The notes below the pieces were generated by a model. That model was not told the DNA's origin and searched no databases. It saw only the letters and a list, made by a program, of their open reading frames with translations. The translations under genes were made by a program, and so were the position numbers. Shown in pieces: positions 10,420 through 18,486 of a stretch of 64,000 nt of DNA; positions within the stretch are counted from its first letter, which is position 1, and every line of letters starts with the position of its first letter. The stretch is from Novosphingobium piscinae. GTDB taxonomy: Bacteria; Pseudomonadota; Alphaproteobacteria; Sphingomonadales; Sphingomonadaceae. The stretch is from assembly GCF_014230355.1 (NCBI RefSeq), contig NZ_JACLAX010000001.1, positions 372,001-436,000 on the forward strand, read 5' to 3'.

Positions 10420-11256
10420 TCACCTCTCACCGCTCAACCATTCGCAGGTGAGCCTACCGCGATGCCCCTCTGGCGCCAGCGCGGCCCGCAAGGCCTCCAG
10501 CAGGGGTGGCAAGGCCTGGGTGAAGGCGTATGGCGGGTTGACGATGAACAGGCCGGCGCCGTTGTAGATGCCGGCCTGATCGTCGTCGTAAAGCCAGTGT
10601 TCGACCGACAGGATCTTCGGAATACCGAGTTTACGGAGCTGCTCCTGCCACCGGCCATGCGCGGCGCGGTCTTTCAGCGGATACCAGATCACCGTCACGC
10701 CATGCGCCCATTTGCGGTAAGCTGCCGCGAGGGTAGCCGTGATCCGGGCGCGTTCGTCGGTCTGCTCATAGGGTGGGTCGACCACCACCACGCCGCGCGC
10801 GGTACGCGGGGGCAGCATTGCCAGCCATAGCTCGTAGGCGTCGCGCGCATGCACGGCCGCGGGTGTCGTGCGCATCGCGATGCGCAGTGCGGTCACGTCC
10901 TCGGGGTGTTTCTCGTTCAGGACGAGCACGTCCTGCGGACGCAGCAATTGCGCCAGAAACTGCGGCGAGCCGGGATAAAGCTGGAGCGCAGGCCCGACAT
11001 TCACCGACCGGACGGCAGCGCGATATGTGTCCAGCAAGGGGTTCCCATCAGCAAAGACCTGCAGCACACCCTGGGCCGCCTCGCCCGTGCGCTGGGCCTG
11101 ACCGCTGCCGAGGTCGTAAAGCCCGCAGCCGGCATGGGTATCGATCAGGGTCAGCGCCCCGGGCTTGTGCTGCAGGGCCTGCACCAGCGTGATCAGCAGG
11201 GCGTGCTTCACGACATCAGCGCTGTTTCCAGCATGGAAGGCGTGGCGATAATTCAT
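10420..11256 (-). CDS. rlmJ: 23S rRNA (adenine(2030)-N6)-methyltransferase RlmJ
   Basis: The protein begins MNYRHAFHAGNSADVVKHA, which is diagnostic for RlmJ. It continues with the S-adenosylmethionine site LIDTHAGCGLYDL and the catalytic VVVDPPYE (DPPY) motif of N6-adenine methyltransferases. At 278 residues it is full length. It modifies A2030 of 23S rRNA during ribosome assembly. It is a housekeeping gene transcribed alone, with no functional link to its neighbours. Confidence 0.95.
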   Translation of the reverse strand: MNYRHAFHAGNSADVVKHALLITLVQALQHKPGALTLIDTHAGCGLYDLGSGQAQRTGEAAQGVLQVFADGNPLLDTYRAAVRSVNVGPALQLYPGSPQFLAQLLRPQDVLVLNEKHPEDVTALRIAMRTTPAAVHARDAYELWLAMLPPRTARGVVVVDPPYEQTDERARITATLAAAYRKWAHGVTVIWYPLKDRAAHGRWQEQLRKLGIPKILSVEHWLYDDDQAGIYNGAGLFIVNPPYAFTQALPPLLEALRAALAPEGHRGRLTCEWLSGER

Positions 11257-11440
11257 GAAACTTCAGGTTCCTGACGCTCTGCCCGGGGGGCAGATTACGG
11301 GGCGATGGAGCCGGGCGAGAAGCAGCGAGCCATACCCAGCGAAGACGGTTATCGAATCGGACAGGAGCCCTCAAAGCACGTCTGCGCCTGCCTTCAAACC
11401 CGGGTCGGTGCAGAGCCCGTCCGTCTGGCCTGGGCCTCGG

Positions 11441-11464
11441 CTGCAGCAGCCGTGGCTGCTGCAG
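11441..11464. repeat. Perfect 11-bp-arm inverted repeat in the rlmJ/LuxR gap
   Basis: CTGCAGCAGCC and its exact complement GGCTGCTGCAG are separated only by GT. The repeat lies in the 316-base gap (11257-11572) upstream of rlmJ and downstream of the LuxR-type gene. No T tract follows on either strand, so it is not an obvious Rho-independent terminator; a protein-binding site or an RNA hairpin is possible. I see no gene in the rest of the gap. Confidence 0.55.
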
Positions 11465-11572
11465 TCAAGGCGATGCCGGGACGCGCAGCGTCCGTGCGCG
11501 GCCTGGTCAACCCGGGAGTGCGCTAGGCGGGAGTCTCCGCTCTGGTATCCGCGGGGGCGGCGCGGTGAACGG

Positions 11573-12652
11573 TCAGTCCCCTGCGCGGAACCAGCGCGAC
11601 CGGCTCGTCCATACGAGCCGTCCCAGCTGGGCCTGTCGTCGCGCGCCAACCTTGGCCATCACGGACTTGAGCTGGGTGCGCGCGGTATGGATCGAAATCG
11701 CACGCTGGGTGGCCACTTCGGCGATATCCGCGCCCGCCGCGATCCCGCCAAGAACCGCGGTTTCCGCAGGGGTCAAACCATAGCACCTGGTCCATTCGGC
11801 ATCCGGCAGACCCGCCTGCTCCTCTGGATCGAAAATGGCCAGCAGCCAGGTCTCAGCTGTCCAGCCGATGCGCTCTGCGCCTTCCGGCGGACCGAACAGG
11901 CGTTCGGTGAAGATGTGGAGATGCCGCTCACCAGCTTTCCAGCAAACGAAGCCCTGCGGGCCCGTTTCGGCAATCCGCGTCTGGAGCGACGGCGGCAGAC
12001 CCGTGGCCGCAGCGGACAGGCCCAGCAGTTGCCGTGCCGCCGGGTTGATCGAGAGCACCCGGCCATTGGCCGAGAGGGTCACCAGCCCTGCCCGCATCCG
12101 GTCGAAGGTCGTACGCAGCGCCTGATGCTCACGAGCGCCGGTGTCGACCCTGGCCGCCAGCAGCACGGTTTCACGCAGATGGGGCATCAGTCCGACCATG
12201 AGATCGCTGGCGCCCGCGTCCATCACACTGCCGTCAATCTTGGCGTGAAGCGCCAGGCCCACCTCCCGATCCTGATCGAGCGAGACCCTGGCCGCAATGA
12301 AGCGACCCATCCCCTGCACCCGCAACTGTTCCTGCCAGCGCTGCAACTGCGGATGCAGGACCTCGGGCAGCCCCGCGTCCTCGATCAGACAGGGGATCGT
12401 GCTCGGGGGGTTGAGCGCACTCAAGATCCGGGGGTTCTGATCATCCAGCATGGCCATCGAGTAGGCGGAGGTCGGGGTGTGCGAACAGGAATGCTGCCAC
12501 TGGTGCCTTAGCCGGATCGCGGATCGCTGGAACACATGAAGCGTGGCCGATGTGGCATTGGTCAGCTCGCGGACGCGATCCAGCGCACGCGTCAGCCGCG
12601 CGCGATCCACGGTGGCGGCATAGAAGTCTGCCAGAAGATCGGCCTGCACCAT
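11573..12652 (-). CDS. LuxR-type helix-turn-helix transcriptional regulator
   Basis: ATG 12652 has GGGAG five bases upstream; the in-frame GTG two codons earlier has no room for a ribosome site. The 359-residue protein has a long N-terminal sensory part. Within it, residues ~185-285 look PAS-like (MRAGLVTLSANGRVLSINPA). The C-terminal LuxR helix-turn-helix runs LTPAETAVLGGIAAGADIAE to HTARTQLKSVMAKVG. No phospho-receiver or acyl-homoserine-lactone domain is seen. It is divergent from the TonB receptor-amidohydrolase pair and probably controls it. Confidence 0.82.
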   Translation of the reverse strand: MVQADLLADFYAATVDRARLTRALDRVRELTNATSATLHVFQRSAIRLRHQWQHSCSHTPTSAYSMAMLDDQNPRILSALNPPSTIPCLIEDAGLPEVLHPQLQRWQEQLRVQGMGRFIAARVSLDQDREVGLALHAKIDGSVMDAGASDLMVGLMPHLRETVLLAARVDTGAREHQALRTTFDRMRAGLVTLSANGRVLSINPAARQLLGLSAAATGLPPSLQTRIAETGPQGFVCWKAGERHLHIFTERLFGPPEGAERIGWTAETWLLAIFDPEEQAGLPDAEWTRCYGLTPAETAVLGGIAAGADIAEVATQRAISIHTARTQLKSVMAKVGARRQAQLGRLVWTSRSRWFRAGD

Positions 12653-12902
12653 TGGCACTCCCTGCCTGGTGGAAAGTCATGCCCCCACCCCGGCTCTCGC
12701 TATCGCACCTCCGCACTCCGGCAGCCACGCTAACCGGACCTGCAGACCCTGCGCTTATCGGATGCGGCCATTTCTGGATCGAACCAGCGCGAGGCCTCTT
12801 GTCCATACACCATCTGGGCGATGCGCACCCCCTCCCCAACGCGCAACGACCACGGGTTAGCGGGTCCGAAAACTGGGCCGAATTCAACAGGGAGCTTGAT
12901 TC

Positions 12903-15062
12903 ATGTGTGCGAACCTTTGCCGTCAAGCCTTGCTCGCCGGCCTGTCTGCCACGGCACTGCTGTCCACGCCGGCCCTGGCGCAGCAGACCAGCGAATCTGG
13001 CGCCACACATGATGACGGCGGACTAGAGACGATCGTCGTGGTCGCCCGCAAGCGGCAAGAGAACGTCCAGTCTGTGCCGATTTCGATCACCGCCCTGACC
13101 GGCGCCGGCCTGCAGGAGCGGGGCATCGCCCGCGTTGCCGACCTGGTCGGCAACGTCCCCAATCTGACCCAGGATGGCGGTGGCGCCGTGCTGGGCGCCA
13201 TCGGCATCCGCGGAATCGTCTCGCAAACCCGCAACATCGGCTTCGACAGCGGGTTGGGCGTGTACATCGATGGCGTGCTGACAGTCCGCCCGAACGGGTT
13301 TGATCAGGAATTGCCCGATATCGCCACGCTGGAAGTGCTGCGCGGCCCGCAGGGCACGTTGTTCGGCCGCAACACCACCGCAGGGGCCATCAACATCACC
13401 ACCCGCAAGCCGGATCTCGACGCCTTTCATGCCGAAGGTCGGGCTGCGATCGGCAACCTTGGCCAGCGCGAGGGCAGCGTCCTGCTGACCGGGCCGTTGA
13501 TCCCCGGCAAGGTGGGGATCAAGCTGGCAGGATCGATCGCCAGCCGCGATGGCTACATCCTCAATGTGTTCAACAATCAGAAGCTCAACAATCTGAACCG
13601 CAAATCCCTGCGCGGGTCGCTGCTGTGGGAAGCGAGCGAGAACGTGGACGTGAGCCTAACGGGAAGCTGGCTCAAGCAGGCCGACCGTCTGCTGCTCGGG
13701 CAGATTGCCAGCAACACCGTTGGCGGGCTGGCCGGGCTACCTGGCTTTTTTGCGGATCCCTACACCGTTTCGCAGGATGCTCAGAACCTGCAAACCCGCG
13801 AGATCTGGACGACCAACCTCAACGTCGACTGGCGCATGGGCGATTACACGCTGACCTCGATCACGGCCTACGGCGACAACCAGTCCCAGCTGATCGACGA
13901 TGACGACGGTCGCCCCCTGCCCCTTTCGGCGTCGAACTTCCAGGATGGCGCCCGCCAGTTCACGCAAGAGTTGCGCCTCGCCTCGCCCACCAATGGCCCG
14001 GCGGACTACCTGATCGGTCTCTACTACCTTCATCAGGATGCCGATGCGGATCGTCGCACCGCAGTTTTCGGCCCGCCCGGACCGGGCGCATTCCTGGGGG
14101 CCATTTCGAGTCTTTCGACACTCAAGACCAATGCCTATGCCGCCTTCGTCAGCGGCAACTGGCGGCCCGCCCCCGGACTTACGGTGAGCGGCGGCCTGCG
14201 CTACAACATCGAAACGCGCAGGCTGGACTTCCGGCAGACGAACACCGCCTTCGTCCCGCTGCCAAACCTTACCGCCCTGCTCGAACGGACCGACAAGGAC
14301 TTGTCCGGCAACCTCAGCGTGACCTGGCAATTCACCGAAACCGCGCGGGTCTATGCCAGCGCCGCGCGAGGCTTCAAGAGCGGCGGGTTCAATCCCGACA
14401 TCGTCGGCAGCACAGATATATCCTTCGGCCCGGAGAACGCCTGGAGTTATGAGGCCGGCCTGAAGGCCGATCTGCTGGACCGCAAGCTGCGCGTCAACGC
14501 TGCGGCCTTCTACACCGACTACCGCGATCTGCAGGTCTCGGCGCTGGTCGGTGCGGCCTTCCAGATCCGCAATGCCGCTGCGGCCAAGATCCAGGGGTTC
14601 GAACTGGAAGTGACCGCCAAGCCGATCAGCGCCATCGAACTGAACCTCGGCGCGGGCTATACCGATGCGACCTACGATGATTTTCCCGGCTGCGCCCCGG
14701 CAACCAACTGTGCCGGCAATCGCCTGCCGTTCGTGCCCAAGCTCTCGCTCAACGGCGGCGCGCAGGCCCGGGTACCGGTCGGCAATGGCGAGCTGACGCT
14801 GCGCGGCGACCTCTCCTGGCGCAGCAGCATCTTTTACGAGGCTGCCAATGTCGCCGACGGCCGTTTGCCGGGTTACATGCTGGTCAACGGACGCGTGGCC
14901 TATGCCTTTGCCGATGACCGCATCACCATCGCGGCGTTTGGGCGCAACCTGTTCGACAACCGTTATCGCGACTTCTCGTTCTTCCTGGCGCCGTTCAACC
15001 AGCGGATGGTCCGCTGGGCCCCGCCCCGGACCTACGGGCTGGAAATCTCTACCCGCTTCTGA
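12903..15062 (+). CDS. TonB-dependent outer membrane receptor
   Basis: The 719-residue protein has a signal peptide (to about ALAQQ), a TonB-box-like ETIVVVARKR, a plug domain (~50-160, with the RGPQGTLFGRNTTAGAINI motif), and a C-terminal beta-barrel ending in an aromatic residue (EISTRF). It imports a scarce or bulky ligand with energy from TonB-ExbBD. A GGGAG site precedes ATG 12903. An exported amidohydrolase follows in the same direction after a hairpin, so the receptor may import the substrate or product of that enzyme. Confidence 0.92.
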   Translation: MCANLCRQALLAGLSATALLSTPALAQQTSESGATHDDGGLETIVVVARKRQENVQSVPISITALTGAGLQERGIARVADLVGNVPNLTQDGGGAVLGAIGIRGIVSQTRNIGFDSGLGVYIDGVLTVRPNGFDQELPDIATLEVLRGPQGTLFGRNTTAGAINITTRKPDLDAFHAEGRAAIGNLGQREGSVLLTGPLIPGKVGIKLAGSIASRDGYILNVFNNQKLNNLNRKSLRGSLLWEASENVDVSLTGSWLKQADRLLLGQIASNTVGGLAGLPGFFADPYTVSQDAQNLQTREIWTTNLNVDWRMGDYTLTSITAYGDNQSQLIDDDDGRPLPLSASNFQDGARQFTQELRLASPTNGPADYLIGLYYLHQDADADRRTAVFGPPGPGAFLGAISSLSTLKTNAYAAFVSGNWRPAPGLTVSGGLRYNIETRRLDFRQTNTAFVPLPNLTALLERTDKDLSGNLSVTWQFTETARVYASAARGFKSGGFNPDIVGSTDISFGPENAWSYEAGLKADLLDRKLRVNAAAFYTDYRDLQVSALVGAAFQIRNAAAAKIQGFELEVTAKPISAIELNLGAGYTDATYDDFPGCAPATNCAGNRLPFVPKLSLNGGAQARVPVGNGELTLRGDLSWRSSIFYEAANVADGRLPGYMLVNGRVAYAFADDRITIAAFGRNLFDNRYRDFSFFLAPFNQRMVRWAPPRTYGLEISTRF

Positions 15063-15069
15063 AACGTGA

Positions 15070-15099
15070 CCCCGGCAGCCGCCCAAGCGGCGGCCGGGG
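15070..15099 (+). terminator. GC-rich hairpin between TonB receptor and amidohydrolase
   Basis: CCCCGGCAGCCGC can pair with GCGGCGGCCGGGG (one mismatch) around a four-base loop, seven bases after the receptor stop. No T tract follows. It may reduce downstream expression or protect the receptor mRNA rather than end transcription completely. Confidence 0.4.
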
Positions 15100-15130
15100 C
15101 CGCAGCCACCCAAGACCATTCCCGGGAACC

Positions 15131-16849
15131 ATGCCCATGCGCCTGCGCTTCGCCTCTTCGCTCACGGCCCTGGCCCTAGCCTGCACCGGCGCTGCCGGTA
15201 GCGCCCAATTCCAGGATGCAGTCGGGCCGGCCACCCCGCTGCCGGCCGACGTGATCTACGTCCACGGCCACATCGCGACACCGGAGGGCTGGCGCGAGGC
15301 CATCGCGGTATCCGGGGCGACGATTGTCGCCACCGGCAACGAGGGCGACCTCGCCAAGCACAGAACCGCGCAGACACGCGTGATCGATCTGGGGGGCAGG
15401 ACCGTCCTGCCCGGCCTGATCGACATGCACGTCCACGCGGTCGATGCCGGTCTGCGCGAAGCCAGCTGCGCCTTCCCGCAAGGGGCCAACCTTTCCGCAG
15501 TGCTCGCCACGATCAAGGCCTGCGCCGCCAAGGCAAAGCCCGGCGCATGGATCGAGGGCGGCCAGTGGGATGCCACTTCTCTTGGCAAGACGCCGCCCCA
15601 CCGCAAGCTGCTCGATGCCGTATCCGGTACCGTTCCGGTGGTGCTGCATGACATCAGCCTGCACAGCGTCTGGGCCAATTCCGCCGCGCTCAAGGCAGCC
15701 GGCATCACCCGAGATACGCCGAACCCGGCTGGCGGCGGGATCATCGAGAAGGATCGCACGGGCGAGCCCACCGGCATCCTGCGGGAAACGGCGGCCATCG
15801 CCATTCTCAACAAGCTGCCACCCCCTTCGCACGACGAGCGGGTCGCCGCCTTGCGGACGGCAACCCGAATGATGCTGGCCCAGGGGATCACCGCCTATGA
15901 AGAGGCGCTGATGGCCACGCCCAACGCTCGCGCCTATGCCGCGCTGGCCGATCGCGGCGAGCTGGTGCAACACGTGCGCACCTGCATGTGGGACAACGAT
16001 CAGACGCTCATCGCCCAGCGGTCGCTCTATGCCCGGCCCGGACTCGAGATCAGCTGCGTCAAGATGATCCTCGATGGTGTTCCGACCGATGCCCATACCG
16101 CGGCCATGCTCGAACCCTATGCCGATGCCAACCATCAGGGTGAACCCGCCAGGATCAAGGGCGAGCTCATGGCGACCCCCGAGGCAATCGCGGCCAAGCT
16201 CATTCGCTACGACGCGGCTGGGCTGACCGTGAAGCTGCACGTTGCCGGTGATGCTTCGGCCCGCGCGGCACTCGACGCCATCGGCGCGGCGCGCAAAGCC
16301 AACGGTCCCTATGGCCAGCGCCACGAACTGGCCCACGCCAACTTCATCACGCCCGAGGACATGGCCCGCGCCACCGGCCTGGGCGCGACCTATGAGTTCT
16401 CCCCCTACTTGTGGTTCCCGAGCCCGCCGGTGCGCGACGTGATCCGGTCGGTCGGCACCAAGCGCATGGAACGGTTCACTCCGGTCCGCGACGCGCTGGC
16501 CGCTGGCACCCATGTGGTGCTCGGGTCGGACTGGCCGGTGGTCCCTTCGATGTCGCCCTGGGTCGCGATTGAAACGCTCGTCACCCGTCAGGCACCGGGT
16601 GGCAGCACCGAGCAGCTGGCGCCGGGGCAAGCCATCACGGTCGCGCAAGCCGTCACGTTGCTGACCGCCAATGCGGCAAGGCAGCTGGGTATCGGCGATC
16701 GGGTCGGCACGCTCGAACCGGGCAAGCAGGCCGACTTCATCGTGCTGGATCAGGACATCTTCAGCGTGCCAGCCACCGCCATCCACCGCACCCGCGTGCT
16801 GCGCACGGTGGTGAAGGGCAAGGAGGTCTACGTCAGCCCCAACCAGTAG
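15131..16849 (+). CDS. Exported amidohydrolase family 3 (YtcJ-like) protein
   Basis: The 572-residue protein begins with a signal peptide (RLRFASSLTALALACTGAAG). It has the YtcJ/amidohydrolase 3 plan: a beta-sandwich start (VIYVHGHIATPEG), the metal motif VLPGLIDMHVHAVD, later HVAGD and HELAHA histidines, and GSDWPVVPSMSP with the metal Asp. A C-terminal sandwich carries the LEPGKQADFIVLD signature. It should hydrolyse a cyclic amide, urethane or similar bond in the periplasm. It lies 68 bases after a TonB receptor and is probably co-transcribed with it. Confidence 0.88.
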   Translation: MPMRLRFASSLTALALACTGAAGSAQFQDAVGPATPLPADVIYVHGHIATPEGWREAIAVSGATIVATGNEGDLAKHRTAQTRVIDLGGRTVLPGLIDMHVHAVDAGLREASCAFPQGANLSAVLATIKACAAKAKPGAWIEGGQWDATSLGKTPPHRKLLDAVSGTVPVVLHDISLHSVWANSAALKAAGITRDTPNPAGGGIIEKDRTGEPTGILRETAAIAILNKLPPPSHDERVAALRTATRMMLAQGITAYEEALMATPNARAYAALADRGELVQHVRTCMWDNDQTLIAQRSLYARPGLEISCVKMILDGVPTDAHTAAMLEPYADANHQGEPARIKGELMATPEAIAAKLIRYDAAGLTVKLHVAGDASARAALDAIGAARKANGPYGQRHELAHANFITPEDMARATGLGATYEFSPYLWFPSPPVRDVIRSVGTKRMERFTPVRDALAAGTHVVLGSDWPVVPSMSPWVAIETLVTRQAPGGSTEQLAPGQAITVAQAVTLLTANAARQLGIGDRVGTLEPGKQADFIVLDQDIFSVPATAIHRTRVLRTVVKGKEVYVSPNQ

Positions 16850-16858
16850 GCAGGTCGT

Positions 16859-16894
16859 GCGGGGGCTGGGGGACCAGCGTCCCGCAGCCCCCGC
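16859..16894 (+). terminator. Strong stem-loop after the TonB receptor-amidohydrolase unit
   Basis: GCGGGGGCTG pairs perfectly with CAGCCCCCGC, and inside it GGGAC pairs with GTCCC around a CAGC loop, with one G-G mismatch. It starts nine bases after the amidohydrolase stop. A T tract is weak or absent, but the position fits an operon terminator. Confidence 0.55.
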
Positions 16895-17047
16895 AGCCGT
16901 TCTGCGCCCCGCGCGAAAGCCACGTCGGCCAGACGTCCGGCTCACGGGCCAAGCCCCGCGCGACCGTCAGCATGAACCGGCTCGGGACGGGCCTGCTCGA
17001 TCCTCCAGTTGCACCCCGTTGAACGCCGATCAGGGCGTGGCAGCCGG

Positions 17048-18472
17048 TTACCGGATCGGGGTGTGTTCTGCCCGCCAGCCGGCTCCAAGCGCGAGATTGG
17101 CGATGGCCCAGGCTTCCCGTTCGTTGGCTTCGGCGATAATCAACGCCGTCTCGGCGGCAAGGTGATCGGCCTCGCCCCGCAACCGTTCCAGGGTGCTGAC
17201 GATCCCTGCCTGATGGCGTGAGCGGACAGCCGTCAGCGAGACAGCGGATTCAGCCCGTGCGCTCCGCGTCGCTGCGGTGCTGCGCCTTGCCTCCAACCAG
17301 CGGTCGATAGCACCGTCCGCTTCCTCAACCGCGGCCAGCAAGGTCTGCTGCCACTGCGCAGCAGCCGCTTCGCTGGCGGCATCGGCTGCCGCGATGCCCG
17401 CCTTGACCCGGCCAAGATTGAGGATGCCCCAGTTGAGCGAGGGGCCAACCGCAAAGCGGAAGGCTCCGGGCGATCCGATATCGGCCGGGGTCGCGGCCAC
17501 GCCTGCCGAAGCGCCCAGCGAGAGGCTGGGATAGAGCGCCGCGCGCGAGGCCCCGGCGCGCTCGAATGCAGCCTCGAGCTGGGCTTCGGCTATCTGCACG
17601 TCGGGGCGCAGCCGCAACATGATCCGCGGATCCTGCGCGGCCAGGGCAGTGGGTGTTTCCATCCGGGTATCAAGCGCGACGCTTTCGCGAACGAATGCGA
17701 TCGGGTCGCGGCCGGTGAGCACAGCCAGGCGGCGCAGCGCGTTGCGCTGGGCGGCGTCCAGCACGGGACGCTCGGCAGCCAACCCCTCACGCCCCTGGCG
17801 CAACACAGCGACATCCGCCACCGTTCCGCCGCCGCGGTCCGTCCGGCGCTGGGCCAGCGCGATCACGTTGTCGAGCGCGGCGAGCCGCGCGTCGATCTGG
17901 GCTCCAAGCTGGCGACTCTGTGCGAGATCGAGCCACGCCCGAACGACTTGCGCCACAACGGCGGCTTCAACGTTCCGTCGCCGCCACAGCGCGGACTTCG
18001 CATCGGCCAGAGCAGCGCGCGAGGTCTTGGCGCGGGCACCGACAAGATCGACTTCCCAAGCAAGCTCGCCACCGATCGTTGCGATCGTCATGTCCGGAAA
18101 CGCGCCGGGTATACGGAAGATCGGCGGCTGGGTCGCGGACGGTTCGCGCAGACGCTGGACGCCGGCGCCCGCACCGCCCTGCGGTTGGCGCGCGAGCCGC
18201 GCCTCGCGCGCCAGGGCCGCGGCGGCGCGCAGATTGGCATCGGCCGCAGCCAGATCGAAGTTGGCGGTTCGCGCCTCGTTGACAAGCTGCGTCAGCGCAG
18301 GCGAGCCGAAGGCGCTCCACCAGTCAAGCCGAACGGGACTACCTAGCAGAGCGGGGTCAAAGGTGCTCCAGCTGGCAGACGGCGGAGCTGGGACAGGCTT
18401 GGGCGGCGGGGCGCCAGCACAGGCGGTGAGCACCGTGGTGAGCACGAAGACCGGGAAGAGGGTCCGGCGCAT
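17048..18472 (-). CDS. NodT/OprM-family outer membrane efflux lipoprotein
   Basis: The ATG at 18472 opens a lipoprotein signal with lipobox LTAC (Cys at residue 18). The ~475-residue protein has the duplicated TolC-like helical layout, with regions such as FDLAAADANLRAAAALAREARLA and the repeat half AVEEADGAIDRWLEAR. It forms the outer membrane duct of a tripartite pump. It starts 14 bases after the RND permease stop, as the last gene of the TetR-MFP-RND-NodT operon. Confidence 0.9.
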   Translation of the reverse strand: MRRTLFPVFVLTTVLTACAGAPPPKPVPAPPSASWSTFDPALLGSPVRLDWWSAFGSPALTQLVNEARTANFDLAAADANLRAAAALAREARLARQPQGGAGAGVQRLREPSATQPPIFRIPGAFPDMTIATIGGELAWEVDLVGARAKTSRAALADAKSALWRRRNVEAAVVAQVVRAWLDLAQSRQLGAQIDARLAALDNVIALAQRRTDRGGGTVADVAVLRQGREGLAAERPVLDAAQRNALRRLAVLTGRDPIAFVRESVALDTRMETPTALAAQDPRIMLRLRPDVQIAEAQLEAAFERAGASRAALYPSLSLGASAGVAATPADIGSPGAFRFAVGPSLNWGILNLGRVKAGIAAADAASEAAAAQWQQTLLAAVEEADGAIDRWLEARRSTAATRSARAESAVSLTAVRSRHQAGIVSTLERLRGEADHLAAETALIIAEANEREAWAIANLALGAGWRAEHTPIR

Positions 18473-18486
18473 GGCTTGAGACTCCG

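Noticed and set aside
11305..11526. A 73-codon + strand frame in the rlmJ/LuxR gap
   Set aside because: It has no ribosome site or family resemblance, and its Ala-rich core is caused by the inverted repeat at 11441-11464.
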